Below are positions 46,786 to 56,175 of a DNA stretch of 64,000 nt, in pieces. The stretch's first letter is position 1; every line of letters starts with the position of its first letter. The stretch is from Lunularia cruciata. Its lineage: Eukaryota; Streptophyta; Marchantiopsida; Lunulariales; Lunulariaceae. Under the pieces are notes generated by a model. The model saw only the letters and a program-made list of their open reading frames with translations, made no database searches and was not told where the DNA came from. The DNA is taken from positions 30,418,243 to 30,482,242 of the forward strand of contig OX419761.1 of assembly GCA_948567375.1 (NCBI GenBank), read 5' to 3'. The position numbers and the translations under genes were made by a program.

Positions 46786-47145
46786 TTGCAGAAGTGTGTT
46801 GCACAATCTACTATAGAAGCGGAGTACGTGGCAGCAGCAGAAGCAGCGGAAGCAGCGGAAGCAGCAAAGGAAGTGATTTGGTTGGACAAACTTGTTGCTG
46901 AGATGGGGCTAACACATGGTAATGTAATGCTTCATTGTGACAGTCAAAGTGCTTTATACCTAGCTGAAAATCAGGTGATGGACAATAGGGTTAAGCATCT
47001 AGACATCAGATATCACTTTCTTAGGCAAACTATGCATGAGAAAATGCTTGATCTAGTCAAGATTGATGGTAAGCTCAACCCGGCTGATGCCTTCACCAAA
47101 GTCATACCTTTAGAAATTTTCTCTAGGCATTGTGCTACCTTGTAA
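46786..47145 (+). pseudogene. Copia RNase H, with expanded Ala-Glu-Ala repeat
   Basis: Open piece of 119 codons ending at a TAA. It contains S-T-I-E-A-E-Y, L-H-C-D-S-Q-S-A-L, K-H-L-D-I-R-Y-H-F-L-R and N-P-A-D-A-F-T-K, the standard copia RNase H landmarks. Where other elements have A-A-x-E-A-x-K-E, this copy has A-A-A-E-A-A-E-A-A-E-A-A-K-E: an in-frame GCAGCGGAA repeat of about 3 units at 46831-46868 lengthens the loop/helix by about 6 residues. Domain order and the 3' position fit the element. Confidence 0.9.
46831..46868. repeat. In-frame GCAGCGGAA micro-expansion in copia RNase H
   Basis: About three tandem 9-bp units (GCAGCGGAA, with a GCAGAAGCA variant) within the RNase H coding region. 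They keep the reading frame. Confidence 0.8.
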
Positions 47146-47347
47146 GTTGTGCAAGTGGAGCATGAGTAGGATGACCTAACATTGGAGGTGACCTTGGCTG
47201 TTTTGGCTACTCTGTCCCTGTATGGGCTATGGTTATAAGTTCTAGTTTATCCTAGTTTAAAGGAAGGGTCAAGTAATTGGTTGTCTGTCTAGAACTTCCC
47301 GCTAAGTGATTATTTGTTGCAAGGTTACTAACCCCAAGACAAGAGTC

Positions 47348-47358
47348 AAGGGGGAGTT
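47348..47358 (+). promoter_or_regulatory. Copia polypurine tract
   Basis: AAGGGGGAGTT directly precedes the 3' LTR start TGTTATG at 47359. It primes plus-strand DNA synthesis in LTR elements. Confidence 0.85.
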
Positions 47359-47618
47359 TGTTATGTTTTGACTGATATGCCTTAGGGTTTTGGGTATTTT
47401 GGTGAGGGTTGCTCTCTCACACGTCATGGGGAGTATGGACTATAAAATTGTAGTAAGACTAGACTAGTAAAAGGACAAGACCTTGAGTCAGTAAAGGCCC
47501 TCTTGGTGCTTACCATGGGCGTAGCCTCACATAGAGGTGAACCACATATTCTTGTCCAAAGTGTGGATTTGCTTGGAATCAGCATGGTTTATGTGGCACT
47601 AATCAATTTTATTGATCA
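47359..47618 (+). mobile_element. Copia 3' LTR (260 bp)
   Basis: It aligns end to end with the two halves of the 5' LTR (35226-35338, 39132-39277). It keeps the uninterrupted GTAAAAGGACA site where U4 inserted in the other LTR. The right flank is AGAAG. Confidence 0.92.
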
Positions 47619-48423
47619 AGAAGGAGGCTATGAGAGCTCACTTGGAGAGAACATTAGGGAGGGAGAGTTGAACTTATGTTAGAGAATTTGGACCCATTTT
47701 TTTGTACATATTATACATATTGTACATATTATACACATGAGAGAATTTGGAGAGATTGTCTTAGGTGGATTGCAGATTTTGGGCAAAACCTCAAGTTTGA
47801 GAATTGGACTTGAAATTTTCACAAAGAATAGCTTGTATGATGTGTTAGTTGAGACACTTGAAATTATTTAACAGGCTACTACACGCATTGAGCTAGAATT
47901 CTTAGAAGGTGGTAGGGTAAACTATTCCCGCAAATTGCACGCTCTTTGGAATTTTGTATAGAGTTTACTATTTCTTCATTTTTCATTGGATTGTTTTGAA
48001 ACTTTCCAAGAAAATTGAGTATATATAATTCCACATGTGGGCTCAAGAATGAGAGAGAGATAGTCCTTGTGTCCTTATGAGTTTTTAAAGTAAGGAGGTG
48101 GTTTTCATACCAAATCTGAAATATGTGTGCTGAATAGAAAGGTGCCTAGGCCAAATGGCTTTATGAAATGATCTGAAATTTTGCAAGGGAGGACAAACTA
48201 GGGTGTTGACAAGGTTTGAAAAATTTAGAAGTATTTTGACATAGCTGTTGAGATAATTTAGTGACATTGTGAGGAGAGGTCAATTCTAGAGAGTTGAGAT
48301 CTCATGCATGAGGAGTGTGAGAGCAACCAAAAGTGTGTTTAAGTGCTTAGATTCATCTTGGGAACAATGGAAGGTCACCAAGAGTGGAAATTGAGGCTAT
48401 GTAGGGTTCTCTAAGGGTTTGAA

Positions 48424-48831
48424 GTGATTTTAGGGGTTGATTTGAGGAAAAGAGAGTTTAGAATAGAATTTAAAAAGAGTATTGAGAGGATACAAAAACA
48501 TCCATTACATGGAGGAAAGAGTGATTCTAAGTGTTTTTTATATGGACATAAGGCAAGGCCATGTCCATTGACCTTTGAGAGCAATAAATTGACGGAAAAG
48601 AGAGGCTTACTTGACTTGAGATTGCATGTTGGACCTTCTTCACTAAGATTGGGAAGGAAGAGATCTAACACCAAGGAGTTATGTACGGTTTGTGGAGTGG
48701 AAGTACTTCCAAAAAGACATGAGTGTAGTGGAGAAACAACAATTTTGGAGACTTTGGTGAGAGATCTTAGAGAGAGTCTTAGTATAGCTACAGAGAAACT
48801 ACCACCTTCATCAACTAGTTTTCAAGATTAG
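48424..48831 (+). CDS. Open frame upstream of G3 gag, Cys/His-rich, unknown
   Basis: A 135-codon stretch without stops lies just upstream of the gag-like region. It opens at a GTG, with no ATG at its start, so it may be a fragment. It contains two small Cys/His clusters, K-C-F-L-Y-G-H-K-A-R-P-C and E-L-C-T-V-C-G-V-E-V-L-P-K-R-H-E-C, which could bind zinc. Some OTA elements (Ogre) carry an extra ORF1 before gag, and this could be its counterpart, but I do not recognise the sequence. It could equally be host-derived or a degraded gag zinc region. Confidence 0.35.
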   Translation: MILGVDLRKREFRIEFKKSIERIQKHPLHGGKSDSKCFLYGHKARPCPLTFESNKLTEKRGLLDLRLHVGPSSLRLGRKRSNTKELCTVCGVEVLPKRHECSGETTILETLVRDLRESLSIATEKLPPSSTSFQD

Positions 48832-49034
48832 TGATGGAGATAATCATTCAACTTATGGATAAACTAACCATTATCTATTAATATGCACTCTAGGTTTTAA
48901 TCTTTTTATAAAAACCTTGGAGCAACCTAAACCTTTTATGTTTCCTAGAGTTGATTACTCTCAAATGGTGTTAGTCATATATTTACTCTATTAGTTACAG
49001 AGTGAGAGAAAAGGAAAAAAAAGATTGAGAGAAA

Positions 49035-49930
49035 AAAGAAAGATCACGAGGGGCTAAGATAGGAAAACTTCAAGTTTTCTTTAGCAAGGATGGAGAAGAT
49101 GTGGAAGCCTTTATGAGAGACTTCAAGAGAGCTTGCATAGGAGAGAATGAGAGGAGGAAGAATGAGTGGGTCTCATTATTACTAAATTTCTTTGAGTATG
49201 AAACACTTACATAGAATACCAAAAGAGAGAGAAGATAGATGGGCAAGAAGAGTCTTGAGAGATTTTGACTTTAGCTTTCATTTAGAAATTTCTTTTAGAT
49301 AAGAGTTATAAGAGATTGATGAGTAAGGTTACCTTCCTTAAACAAGGAGATGGAAGGAAAATGAGAGTCCATGTAGAAAGAGTGGAAGGTAGAGTCCAGA
49401 TTTCACATAATGTTGAGAAAGAATGGGGATGATGTGGAGATTACTATGATTGGCATAGGAGCCATGTTCACCAAGAATTTTTTAGGAGGGTTCAGACCAC
49501 ATATTAAAAGTAAGGTGAGACATGAGAAACCTTCTTCCAAGGTTGAAGCTATCAAGATTGCAATTCATATGGACAAGAGTTTGGAAGGAGATGAGAGTGA
49601 TTTGGTGGTGAAGGAGGTTGTGAATCCTCCTCAAGGCTACAAGTATAGTGGAATTTTTGATAATTTGGTGGTAATGTCACAAGTAGTAGTTGTTACGGTT
49701 CTTTCACCTCTACCAAAGATTCCACTTCAAACCATCACAAAACAACTTCTACGTCTCAAGATCAATGTAATGCAACTATGGGAGAAGAGAGAGGTGGATC
49801 AAAATATGGAAAGAGAGGCTAGGAGTTATGAAAGCTATCCATATAGAGGAGGCCAACCAACCAACAATTTCAATGATAGAAATTGATTTGGTTGCGGAGG
49901 AAGAGGTTACATCCAAAGAAATTGCCCAAA
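49035..49930 (+). pseudogene. G3 gag remnant with dead zinc knuckle
   Basis: Gag motifs are spread over frames: F-S-K-D-G-E-D-V-E-A-F-M-R-D-F at about 49080-49125 and F-T-K-N-F-L-G-G-F-R-P-H-I in the open piece 49410-49886. A zinc knuckle lies at about 49884-49925. Its first Cys is replaced by a TGA stop (49884-49886), its second Cys (49893-49895) is kept, its His has become Tyr (49908-49910) and its last Cys (49923-49925) is kept. Several other stops occur between 49200 and 49400. Confidence 0.65.
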
Positions 49931-50448
49931 TTCCACTTACTATGGAGGAAGGGGTTTTTATGAGGGAGCCAATAGAAGGAAAAAAGGAGGTAGTGAAACC
50001 CAAGTGGCTCCTAATCCAAAAAAGGTAAGGGGATAGTATTCATAGATGTGGTTGAGAGTAAGTATGAGAAGGGGGAGTGCTCAAACTCCAAAGGTCTTAA
50101 TTTGGAGCTTTTGGCACAAGACAAGAAGAGAGCTCATTTTGCAGAGATTATACACACTTCTCAAGGATTTACTCCTAGCAAGGATACTCCTATGTCTACT
50201 AGGAGCACTTGTACTAGCCCCTCAACATCATCAAGAGCAAAGACTCCAAGGAAGAAGTTAGGGATGGAGGACTTCTTGATCTCAAAGCAACAATGGAACA
50301 ACAATGTGTTAGAGGATGTTTGTAGTCACAAGGCTAACATCACAATGGGCCAACTGATCACTTTGAATCCTACACTGAGAAAGGAGCTTAGAGGTGGTCT
50401 AGTTCTACAAGGAGCAAGAGGAATAAGAAAGCAAAAGCTCTAGTATTA

Positions 50449-50661
50449 ATGGGGGTGGTGGATGCCAAACCAACACCATGGGCTTTTGAATATGCCTCCA
50501 AGATTGATGTAAGAATGACTGGTCACAACATCAAGGATTCACTTGTTGACGGAGGATCTACATTGAATGCCATGTTAGAGAGGTTGATGAAGAAGTTGGG
50601 TATGATACCCTCTAGACCTTCAACATTTGTGGTGAGCATGGCAAACAAACAACAAGTTTGA
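50449..50661 (+). pseudogene. G3 protease region
   Basis: A 70-codon open piece containing D-S-L-V-D-G-G-S-T-L-N-A-M. The retropepsin loop has D-G-G-S rather than D-S-G/D-T-G, as seen in some OTA elements. It is followed by K-K-L-G-M, then a TGA at about 50659, after which the reading continues towards L-L-G-R-P-W-L at 50755-50775, the expected I-L-G-R-P-W motif at the domain end. Confidence 0.7.
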
Positions 50662-50751
50662 CCAATAGGGGTGATTGATAAGGTGGTAGTTTCAGTTATG
50701 GGAGTTCCAAATCTCATGACTTTCCAAGTCTTGAAGGATTCAAGCTAGGAT

Positions 50752-51090
50752 TTGCTTCTTGGAAGGCCATGGTTGAGAGAAACACACACTATTAATTTAT
50801 GGCACAAAGGGTACTTGAGGATTAGGCCATCAAACCATCAAGTTACAATTCTTGTGACTAACACCACCAACACTTCACATTCAGATACACCATCTTTTGA
50901 TTATTGGGAATTAGATTTAGAAGAAGAAGCTTTACGTGTGGACTCAAGCATAGAGGAAGAGACTTCTACAAAGGAGGGTGAATCTGAATCTGACTTTAAT
51001 TCAAATATGTATCCTTTGTGTGCTATGGATTTTGCACCTAAGCCAAAGGTTATGAAGGACCCATATAAATTACCATTGACACTTGAATAA
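50752..51090 (+). pseudogene. G3 PR-RT linker
   Basis: A 112-codon piece starting L-L-G-R-P-W-L-R, the end of the protease domain, and then an acidic linker (E-L-D-L-E-E-E-A-L, E-E-E-T-S) leading to the RT. This linker is typical of gypsy polyproteins. It ends at a TAA at about 51088. Confidence 0.6.
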
Positions 51091-51167
51091 ATAAAGAGGA
51101 GCTTATCTACCCTCAAGTATGGTCCAAATGTTACCAAGGAGGAGAAAGTGAGATTTGAGGGGATTTT

Positions 51168-52608
51168 TTGCAAGTTCATTTTAGTTACAAGGATCTAAAG
51201 AAAGTCACCTTGGAGGAGCAGAAGATAGAGGTGGAGGAGCATGCAAGACCAATCTGCCAAAAGCAACATTGCATTAGCCCACCAATAGCTTTGGTTGTGA
51301 AGGAGGAGATTGATAAGCTCAAGGAGACTAGATTTATCTTCAAGGTGGAGAATTCAAAATGGGTCTCTTATTGTGATTGCAAAGAAAAGAAATGGTAAGC
51401 TTTGGGTATGTCTGGATCACAACAAGCTCAACACTATTACTAAGAAGGACTATTCCACTTTGCCATTCATTGATGAGATCTTGGAGGAGGTTGAAGGTCA
51501 TGAGAGGTATAGTTTTGGAGATGGTTATAGTGGGTATAACTAAATCAAGATTGCCTTAAAATCACCACATTCACCACACTTTGGAGGAATTATGCTTTCA
51601 AGGTCATGCCTTTTGGGCTTTGCAATGCTCCAACCACATTCCAATGGTTCATGAACAAGGTGTTTGAATGTTTCATTGGGAAATTTGTGAGAGACTTCAT
51701 TGATGACTTTTGTGTCTATGGGAGCAAAGAGGAGCACTTTGATCACCTGATCAAGGTCTTGCAATGCTTGGATGAAGCAAAGGTATCACTCAACCTAGAG
51801 AAGTTTATTTTTGGTGGTGAAAAAGGTCTAGTTTAGGGTATATTGTTTCCAAGAATGGCATAGCAGTTGAAATTAAGAAGGTGAAGAAAATCTCATACCT
51901 TCCATTTCCTTCAAGCTTGACAAAGTTATGCCAATTCTTGGGGATGGTTGGGTACTATAGGAGGTCTATCTTCTCATTTTCCAACAAGGCTTATGCAATA
52001 CCTATCTACATGAAGAAGGGTGTAGAATACATGGTGATTTTGGAGGACAAGGAAGCTCTCAAAGCTTTTGAGGAGCTCAAGCAATCCCTTGTTGTGACTC
52101 CAATTCTTGCTAAACCTGATTGGAATAAGCCTTTCATCCTCTACACTGATTCTTTCAATGTAGCTATAGGATGCACTCTTAGTCAATTAGACCAAGATGT
52201 GCATGATCATCTAATACCTTATGCTAGTAGGCATATGGTTTACCAAAAAAGAACTACTCAATCACAATGAGAGAATGGTTAGCAATGATTTTTAGTCTCA
52301 AGAAGTTTAGATACTACTTGATTAGAGAGAAAGTCACCATTGTCATGGATCATAAGGCTTTAAAGTACATCTTCAACAAGCCTAATGTGGAAGAGAGGCT
52401 AGCAAGGTGGATGATACTCTTGTTTGAGTGTGATTACACCATTGAGGATAGGCCAATGAAGAAAAATGCAAATGATGATTTGTTATCTAGAGCCTATGAT
52501 CATGATGGAGTTGAACCAGTGGATGATTTCTTCTCAAATGAGGAGCTCATGATAATCTCAATCACACAACAGGTTCCAATAAAGTACAAGGAGATTGTGA
52601 ACTTTTAA
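51168..52608 (+). pseudogene. G3 reverse transcriptase/RNase H remnant
   Basis: Open pieces in several frames: 51168-51398 (palm start), 51310-51543 (R-N-G-K-L-W-V-C-L-D-H, I-D-E-I-L-E-E-V, F-G-D-G-Y-S-G-Y), 51606-51836 (M-P-F-G-L-C-N-A-P-T-T-F-Q; the catalytic F-I-D-D-F-C-V-Y-G with FIDD at 51695-51706), 51881-52270 (thumb/connection and RNase H start, L-Y-T-D-S-F-N-V-A-I-G) and 52267-52608 (RNase H end, V-T-I-V-M-D-H-K-A-L-K-Y, then A-N-D-D-L-L-S-R). Frameshifts and stops separate them. The catalytic aspartates of RT are kept. Integrase is absent because the element is cut at 52656. Confidence 0.85.
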
Positions 52609-52656
52609 CAAGAGGTAACTTTCTAAAAGGGATGCATGCTAGGGAGAGGAAGATTT

Positions 52657-52699
52657 TGTGCGTGTATGCATGCTACACAACATACATCATTGTCAACAT
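52657..52699. repeat. A-like fragment beside U6
   Basis: About 43 bp (TGTGCGTGTATGCATGCTAC then ACAACATACATC and GTCAACAT) closely match the start of the A segment of the G4 LTR found at 53036-53080 and 53594-53640. It lies directly next to the U6 terminus. Its origin is unclear. Confidence 0.65.
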
Positions 52700-53035
52700 A
52701 GTGACAACTTGGCAAATATCACTTTGGTGGTAATCAGGTAAGTAAAGTTCATTCACGCAAAGATATAATTCAGAATTGGTCAATGCAAAGCAAAGTAACA
52801 ACTTCAATTCTTCTTGTGTTCTTCTTTAATCCCTCATGTAGAAACTACACCCCAAAGAGAGTAACAAGCACTGACCCACAATCTTGTCACAATAATTTGT
52901 AATACTTAATCACAACTCCATCAAATCTTTCCAAACAATCTTGATTGTGATGATTTAGGCTCTCCCAAAAAGGGCACTTCACTATATAACAAATTTGCCT
53001 CAGAATTGTGTTCCACCCCTCCACTAAAGATACAA
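52700..53035 (-). mobile_element. Long-LTR copy U6, 3' end part (left side of G4)
   Basis: On the plus strand it begins AGTGACAACTTGGCAAAT, the reverse of the family 3' end with the outer T changed, and runs to TCCACTAAAGATACAA at 53035. There the G4 element begins. The continuation of the same LTR is at 62996, where CTTCCTCAATCAAAATTGC resumes. Confidence 0.85.
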
Positions 53036-53140
53036 TGTCGTGCGTATATAGATTGCTACACAACATACATTGCTATCAACATTATACACTATAGAAGCAC
53101 AACTCACACATAAGTCATACATAGACTCTAAAGTGCCACA
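53036..53140 (-). mobile_element. G4 terminal segment A' (extra LTR start)
   Basis: A 105-bp sequence starting TGTGGCACTTTAGAG on the minus strand matches segment A at 53594-53722. It directly follows the end of LTR segment B. It behaves like the beginning of a second LTR cut off after about 105 bp. Confidence 0.75.
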
Positions 53141-53141
53141 A

Positions 53142-53722
53142 TAATCAGATTGCTTACCACTCTCAATTCAACTCAACTAAGATCAGTACTTGATCTCTCA
53201 CTCTATAAACTGCCAACAATTGTGCACTGATTACAGTCAAGCCACACCCACTCAAGCATAGAGAATCCACGTGATGCTCGTCGGCTTCTGTCCACCATAG
53301 CCAGGAACTCAAAGGCTCAACATCAGAGAAGTGAGCTCTCTGGAACTCACTTCAAAACTATACCCCTTGGACTTGAGCTAGCTCTAAAACCCTAATGGTC
53401 CCGCTGACAGCACACTCGACAGTGCAAACGGTGCAAAGTGATGGTGGGCTCCACCGTGAAGTCAGTACCCTGAACACAAAATCTGACCGTCGGAAAGTAG
53501 TCTCTGAGATACTGCTGAAATAACTCTAACTACTATCATTGGAACTCCAATGTCTGAGCAATCTAGATGCAACACTACAAATGGCGTGACAATTGTCATG
53601 CGTATATACATCGCTACACAACATACATCGATGTCAACATCATACACTATAGAAGCACAACTCACATACACTATAGAAGCACAACTCACACATAAGTCAT
53701 ACATAGACTCTAAAGTGCCACA
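53142..53722 (-). mobile_element. G4 3' LTR (segments A+B, about 581 bp)
   Basis: It starts TGTGGCAC right after a purine-rich GGGAGGCAAT on the minus strand. Segment A is 53594-53722 and segment B is 53142-53591. B is about 450 bp and matches 62546-62995 along its whole length, including the phrase TCTGACCGTCGGAAAGTAGT on the plus strand. Confidence 0.7.
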
Positions 53723-53732
53723 ATTGCCTCCC
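53723..53732 (-). promoter_or_regulatory. G4 polypurine tract
   Basis: GGGAGGCAAT on the minus strand abuts TGTGGCAC, the start of LTR segment A. It is short and contains one pyrimidine, so its assignment rests on position. Confidence 0.5.
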
Positions 53733-53891
53733 TAGCTGGCAGTTAGGTCCCTCTAACTCCAGATAGCCATCTACTCTAAGTATATGGTATACCCTCAAAT
53801 GGGCAAAGATCAGGAGGTCGGGTGCTATGGAGCACCATCGTTAGTTGCCTATCTGCAATCTATACCATATAAAGAATGAACTAGCTATAGG

Positions 53892-54191
53892 TCAAGTACA
53901 TCTAAGACATAACCACTGTCCCTGAGGAACCACCATGAGGGGAGGAGTCATACATGCCATATGCCATCCTCTTGAACAGCTATCACACACTAACATAGTA
54001 GCAGCTCCACCAGAAGAGCCACATAACATACACCTCAAGCCTACACGTACAAGTGCCAAGCTTGGGTCCAAAGTACCATCAATGTTTGGGAGGTGGCATG
54101 GTGCACAATTGCGCACGTGATCCTTCCAAACAACACCATCATGTCCTTCTAACACAAGGACTCCAAAAGGCAAAACCTCACGCACTCTCAA
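53892..54191 (-). CDS. G4 integrase C-terminus with PHD finger
   Basis: A 99-codon open piece ending the G4 polyprotein at a stop. Residues 1-36 (L-P-F-G-V-L-V-L-E-G-H-D-G, N-C-A-P-C-H-L-P-N-I-D) form a small beta-rich module of the kind following gypsy integrase cores. Residues 54-98 make a full PHD finger: C54-x2-C57-x11-C69-x2-C72-x4-H77-x2-C80-x14-C95-x2-C98, with the conserved W76 before H77 and W94 before C95. PHD fingers usually read the N-terminal tail of histone H3. In this position the domain could steer integration to particular chromatin, as chromodomains do in chromoviruses. That role is inference. All eight zinc ligands are kept although the element is otherwise decayed. Confidence 0.85.
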   Translation of the reverse strand: MRVREVLPFGVLVLEGHDGVVWKDHVRNCAPCHLPNIDGTLDPSLALVRVGLRCMLCGSSGGAATMLVCDSCSRGWHMACMTPPLMVVPQGQWLCLRCT

Positions 54192-54236
54192 GATAGTGCG
54201 GCCTGTAGAAACATCAAGTGTCGTTGGTGCTGTCTG

Positions 54237-55428
54237 CTATAGATATACATAGTTGCCTGGATGAAATTGATGGATCAAGGGTCTATAACCTCCTCCTTGA
54301 ATGGTAGCATAGCGTAAAGTATCTCTATGTTGAGCAATTGCCAAGTTCTCAAAGACCATTGGCATCACTCTCCAAAAGATCTCTGCCCGTTGAGAACATG
54401 CGCTCATCCATACATCGGGGTCATCCAAGTCCAAAACTATAGTAGCATCTTGACAAATGGCTGCAGGTAAATCTGGATCTCATCCATAGAGTAGAAAGTA
54501 TGGAGAGAAGGATGCTAAGGAGGCTTGCCGGCTGAACCCATAGCCCATGGCCAACCAAGGTAATTGGAGATCCCAATCTCCCAAGTGGACTCTCTACAAA
54601 CCATACTTTTGCAATCCTCTCTTCACCATCTGAACCACTCTCTTTGCTAAGCCATCTGCCTCAGGGTGATCTTGGGATGTAGTACAATGATCAATCAAGG
54701 CCTTGTCACACAAGACCTGAAACTCCCCCAAGAACTTTGTACCCATATCAGTCAAAACCTCAACTAGTGCACCAAAATGACTAAGAACTCAATCCAAGAA
54801 TGAGTAAGTTGTCCCTTCACTAGACTTGTCAGGAAGTGCCACCAACTCAATCCACTTGGAGAAGTGCTCCACCAAAACCAAAACATTACCAAAACATTAC
54901 AATGATGTCTCACAGTCAGCGGTAAAGGTCCAATGAAGTCCAAACTCCAATGGTAACCCAATCCATGATAGGTAATGGGTGTAACTGTGGCGTAGGAGCA
55001 TTGAATGATGCTCTAACTTGGTCACAAACCACACATCTGGCAATAAACTGCTATACCTCAGTCTGCATACCGCACCACCAATAATGACTCTGGAGTAAGC
55101 TATACATATGCTTTACTCCAAAATGTCCTAGCTCCTCATGAGCATGACGGACCAACTGTGGTCTTTGAGATGGAAGTGGTACTACTCGCACTCTACCATC
55201 CTCCCATACATGCAAAAGGTGTCTACACTCCAATCTGAACCGTCTGGCTTGCTGAAGAACACTATCTCTCTCCTTGGCCCCAACTGTGCCACCCACAACA
55301 CCAATGCAAAGATAGTCCATCATTAAGACATCATCATGAATGTCTCGCTGAACTGTACCAATATCTTCACTCTCTAGATTTGTGACCTCAATAACTCCTC
55401 CTGTATGTGCTAAGAGAAATACCACCAA
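54237..55428 (-). pseudogene. G4 integrase remnant
   Basis: Minus-strand pieces: 55051-55428 includes the HHCC zinc-binding part (R-H-A-H-E-E-L-G-H-F-G-V-K-H ... H-Y-W-W-C-G-M). 54764-54961 has the core start W-S-L-D-F-I-G-P-L with the first catalytic Asp, then decays. 54237-54434 has the post-core helix region (R-A-E-I-F-W, L-A-I-A-Q-H-R-D, F-H-P-G-N-Y-V-Y-L), which leads into the PHD-containing piece after a TAG. The second catalytic Asp and the Glu region (about 54500-54760) is not open in one frame. Confidence 0.78.
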
Positions 55429-55608
55429 AGCCTCTGCAAATATACATAGAAAGGCTTATGCATGCCAACCTGGCACCATCTCCTCATCTGTCTCACCATG
55501 CTAACATGCTCCGGTCTGATCCTGCTGGCTGGGACATGGGTTTCTAATCAACCCATTTGCATCACGATTCACCACTCCAGGTCTATGGACAATTATGAAA
55601 TCATACTC

Positions 55609-55878
55609 CTATAAAATCAGAGCCCATTGTGCAAGCTTCCTTGAAAGCTTGTCGGACTCCATCAACCACTTCAGCAGCTGACAATCAGTGATGAGAGTGA
55701 AAGGGTTACCAAATAGGTAACATTGGAAATGTACTACTGCCCAAACTGTTGCCAAGCACTCTCCCTCATATGAACTATACTTCACCTCCGTTGAATTGTT
55801 GGAGTGACTAGCATAGGCCACCACAAACTCCTTCTCCTCATCATCATGTTGGGTGAGCACCGCTCCAAGCCCCAACAT
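55609..55878 (-). pseudogene. G4 RNase H
   Basis: A 90-codon piece with L-G-A-V-L-T-Q, V-V-A-Y-A-S-H-S-N, Y-S-S-Y-E-G-E-C-L-A, F-T-L-I-T-D-C-Q-L-L-K-W-L-M and L-A-Q-W-A. These are the usual gypsy RNase H landmarks with the third catalytic Asp in the T-D box. It is separated from RT by a decayed connection region and from integrase by about 180 bp containing stops. Confidence 0.85.
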
Positions 55879-56175
55879 ACTCCAATTAGTATGAACCTGA
55901 AATGGTCATCCCCTGATCGGTCTCCTCAAAATAGGAGCAAATGTCAACCTCTCCTTGAGCTCTACAAAAGCTCTCTCTTGCTCATCTCCCCAACACCACT
56001 CTTGTGTAAGTTTGGTCAGCTTTGTCAAGGCCTTGGCAATGGCACTAAATCCTCTAACATAGTGGCGATAGAAGTTTGCCAACCCTAGGAATGCTCACAC
56101 TTTGCTCACATCCGTAGGCCAAGGAATACATGCAATAGCCTCCACCTTGGTCTACTGAACACCAAGTCCTCCAGG

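Larger units (their letters stand above)
35226..47618 (+). mobile_element. Ty1/copia retrotransposon, full outline with both LTRs and TSD
   Basis: The 5' LTR starts TGTTAGG at 35226 and the 3' LTR ends ATTGATCA at 47618. The flanking target duplication is AGAAG (35221-35225 and 47619-47623). The primer-binding site is at 39280 and the polypurine tract at 47348-47358. Coding order gag-PR-IN-RT-RH defines copia. Two long-LTR copies have landed in it, U4 in the 5' LTR and U5 in the leader. With these removed, the element would be about 5.3 kb. By eye the two ~260-bp LTRs differ at roughly 35-40 positions, mostly C/T or G/A changes, so the insertion is old. Confidence 0.92.
47624..52656 (+). mobile_element. 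Ty3/gypsy retrotransposon G3 (plus strand), truncated at 3' side by U6
   Basis: Plus-strand order: leader/possible ORF1 (48424-48831), gag (about 49035-49930), protease (50449-50661), RT (about 51168-51836) and RNase H (51881-52608). It breaks off before integrase where an A-like fragment and U6 begin at about 52657. The RT box F-I-D-D-F and the protease loop D-G-G-S resemble the non-chromovirus OTA (Tat/Athila) group of plant gypsy elements. The leader (47624-48400) probably includes LTR sequence, but no PBS or partner LTR could be identified. Confidence 0.7.

Noticed and set aside
47697..47745. Possible primer-binding site or TATA in the TACATATTATACATATTG run
   Set aside because: It is a short AT-rich microsatellite-like stretch with no relation to an identifiable LTR end.
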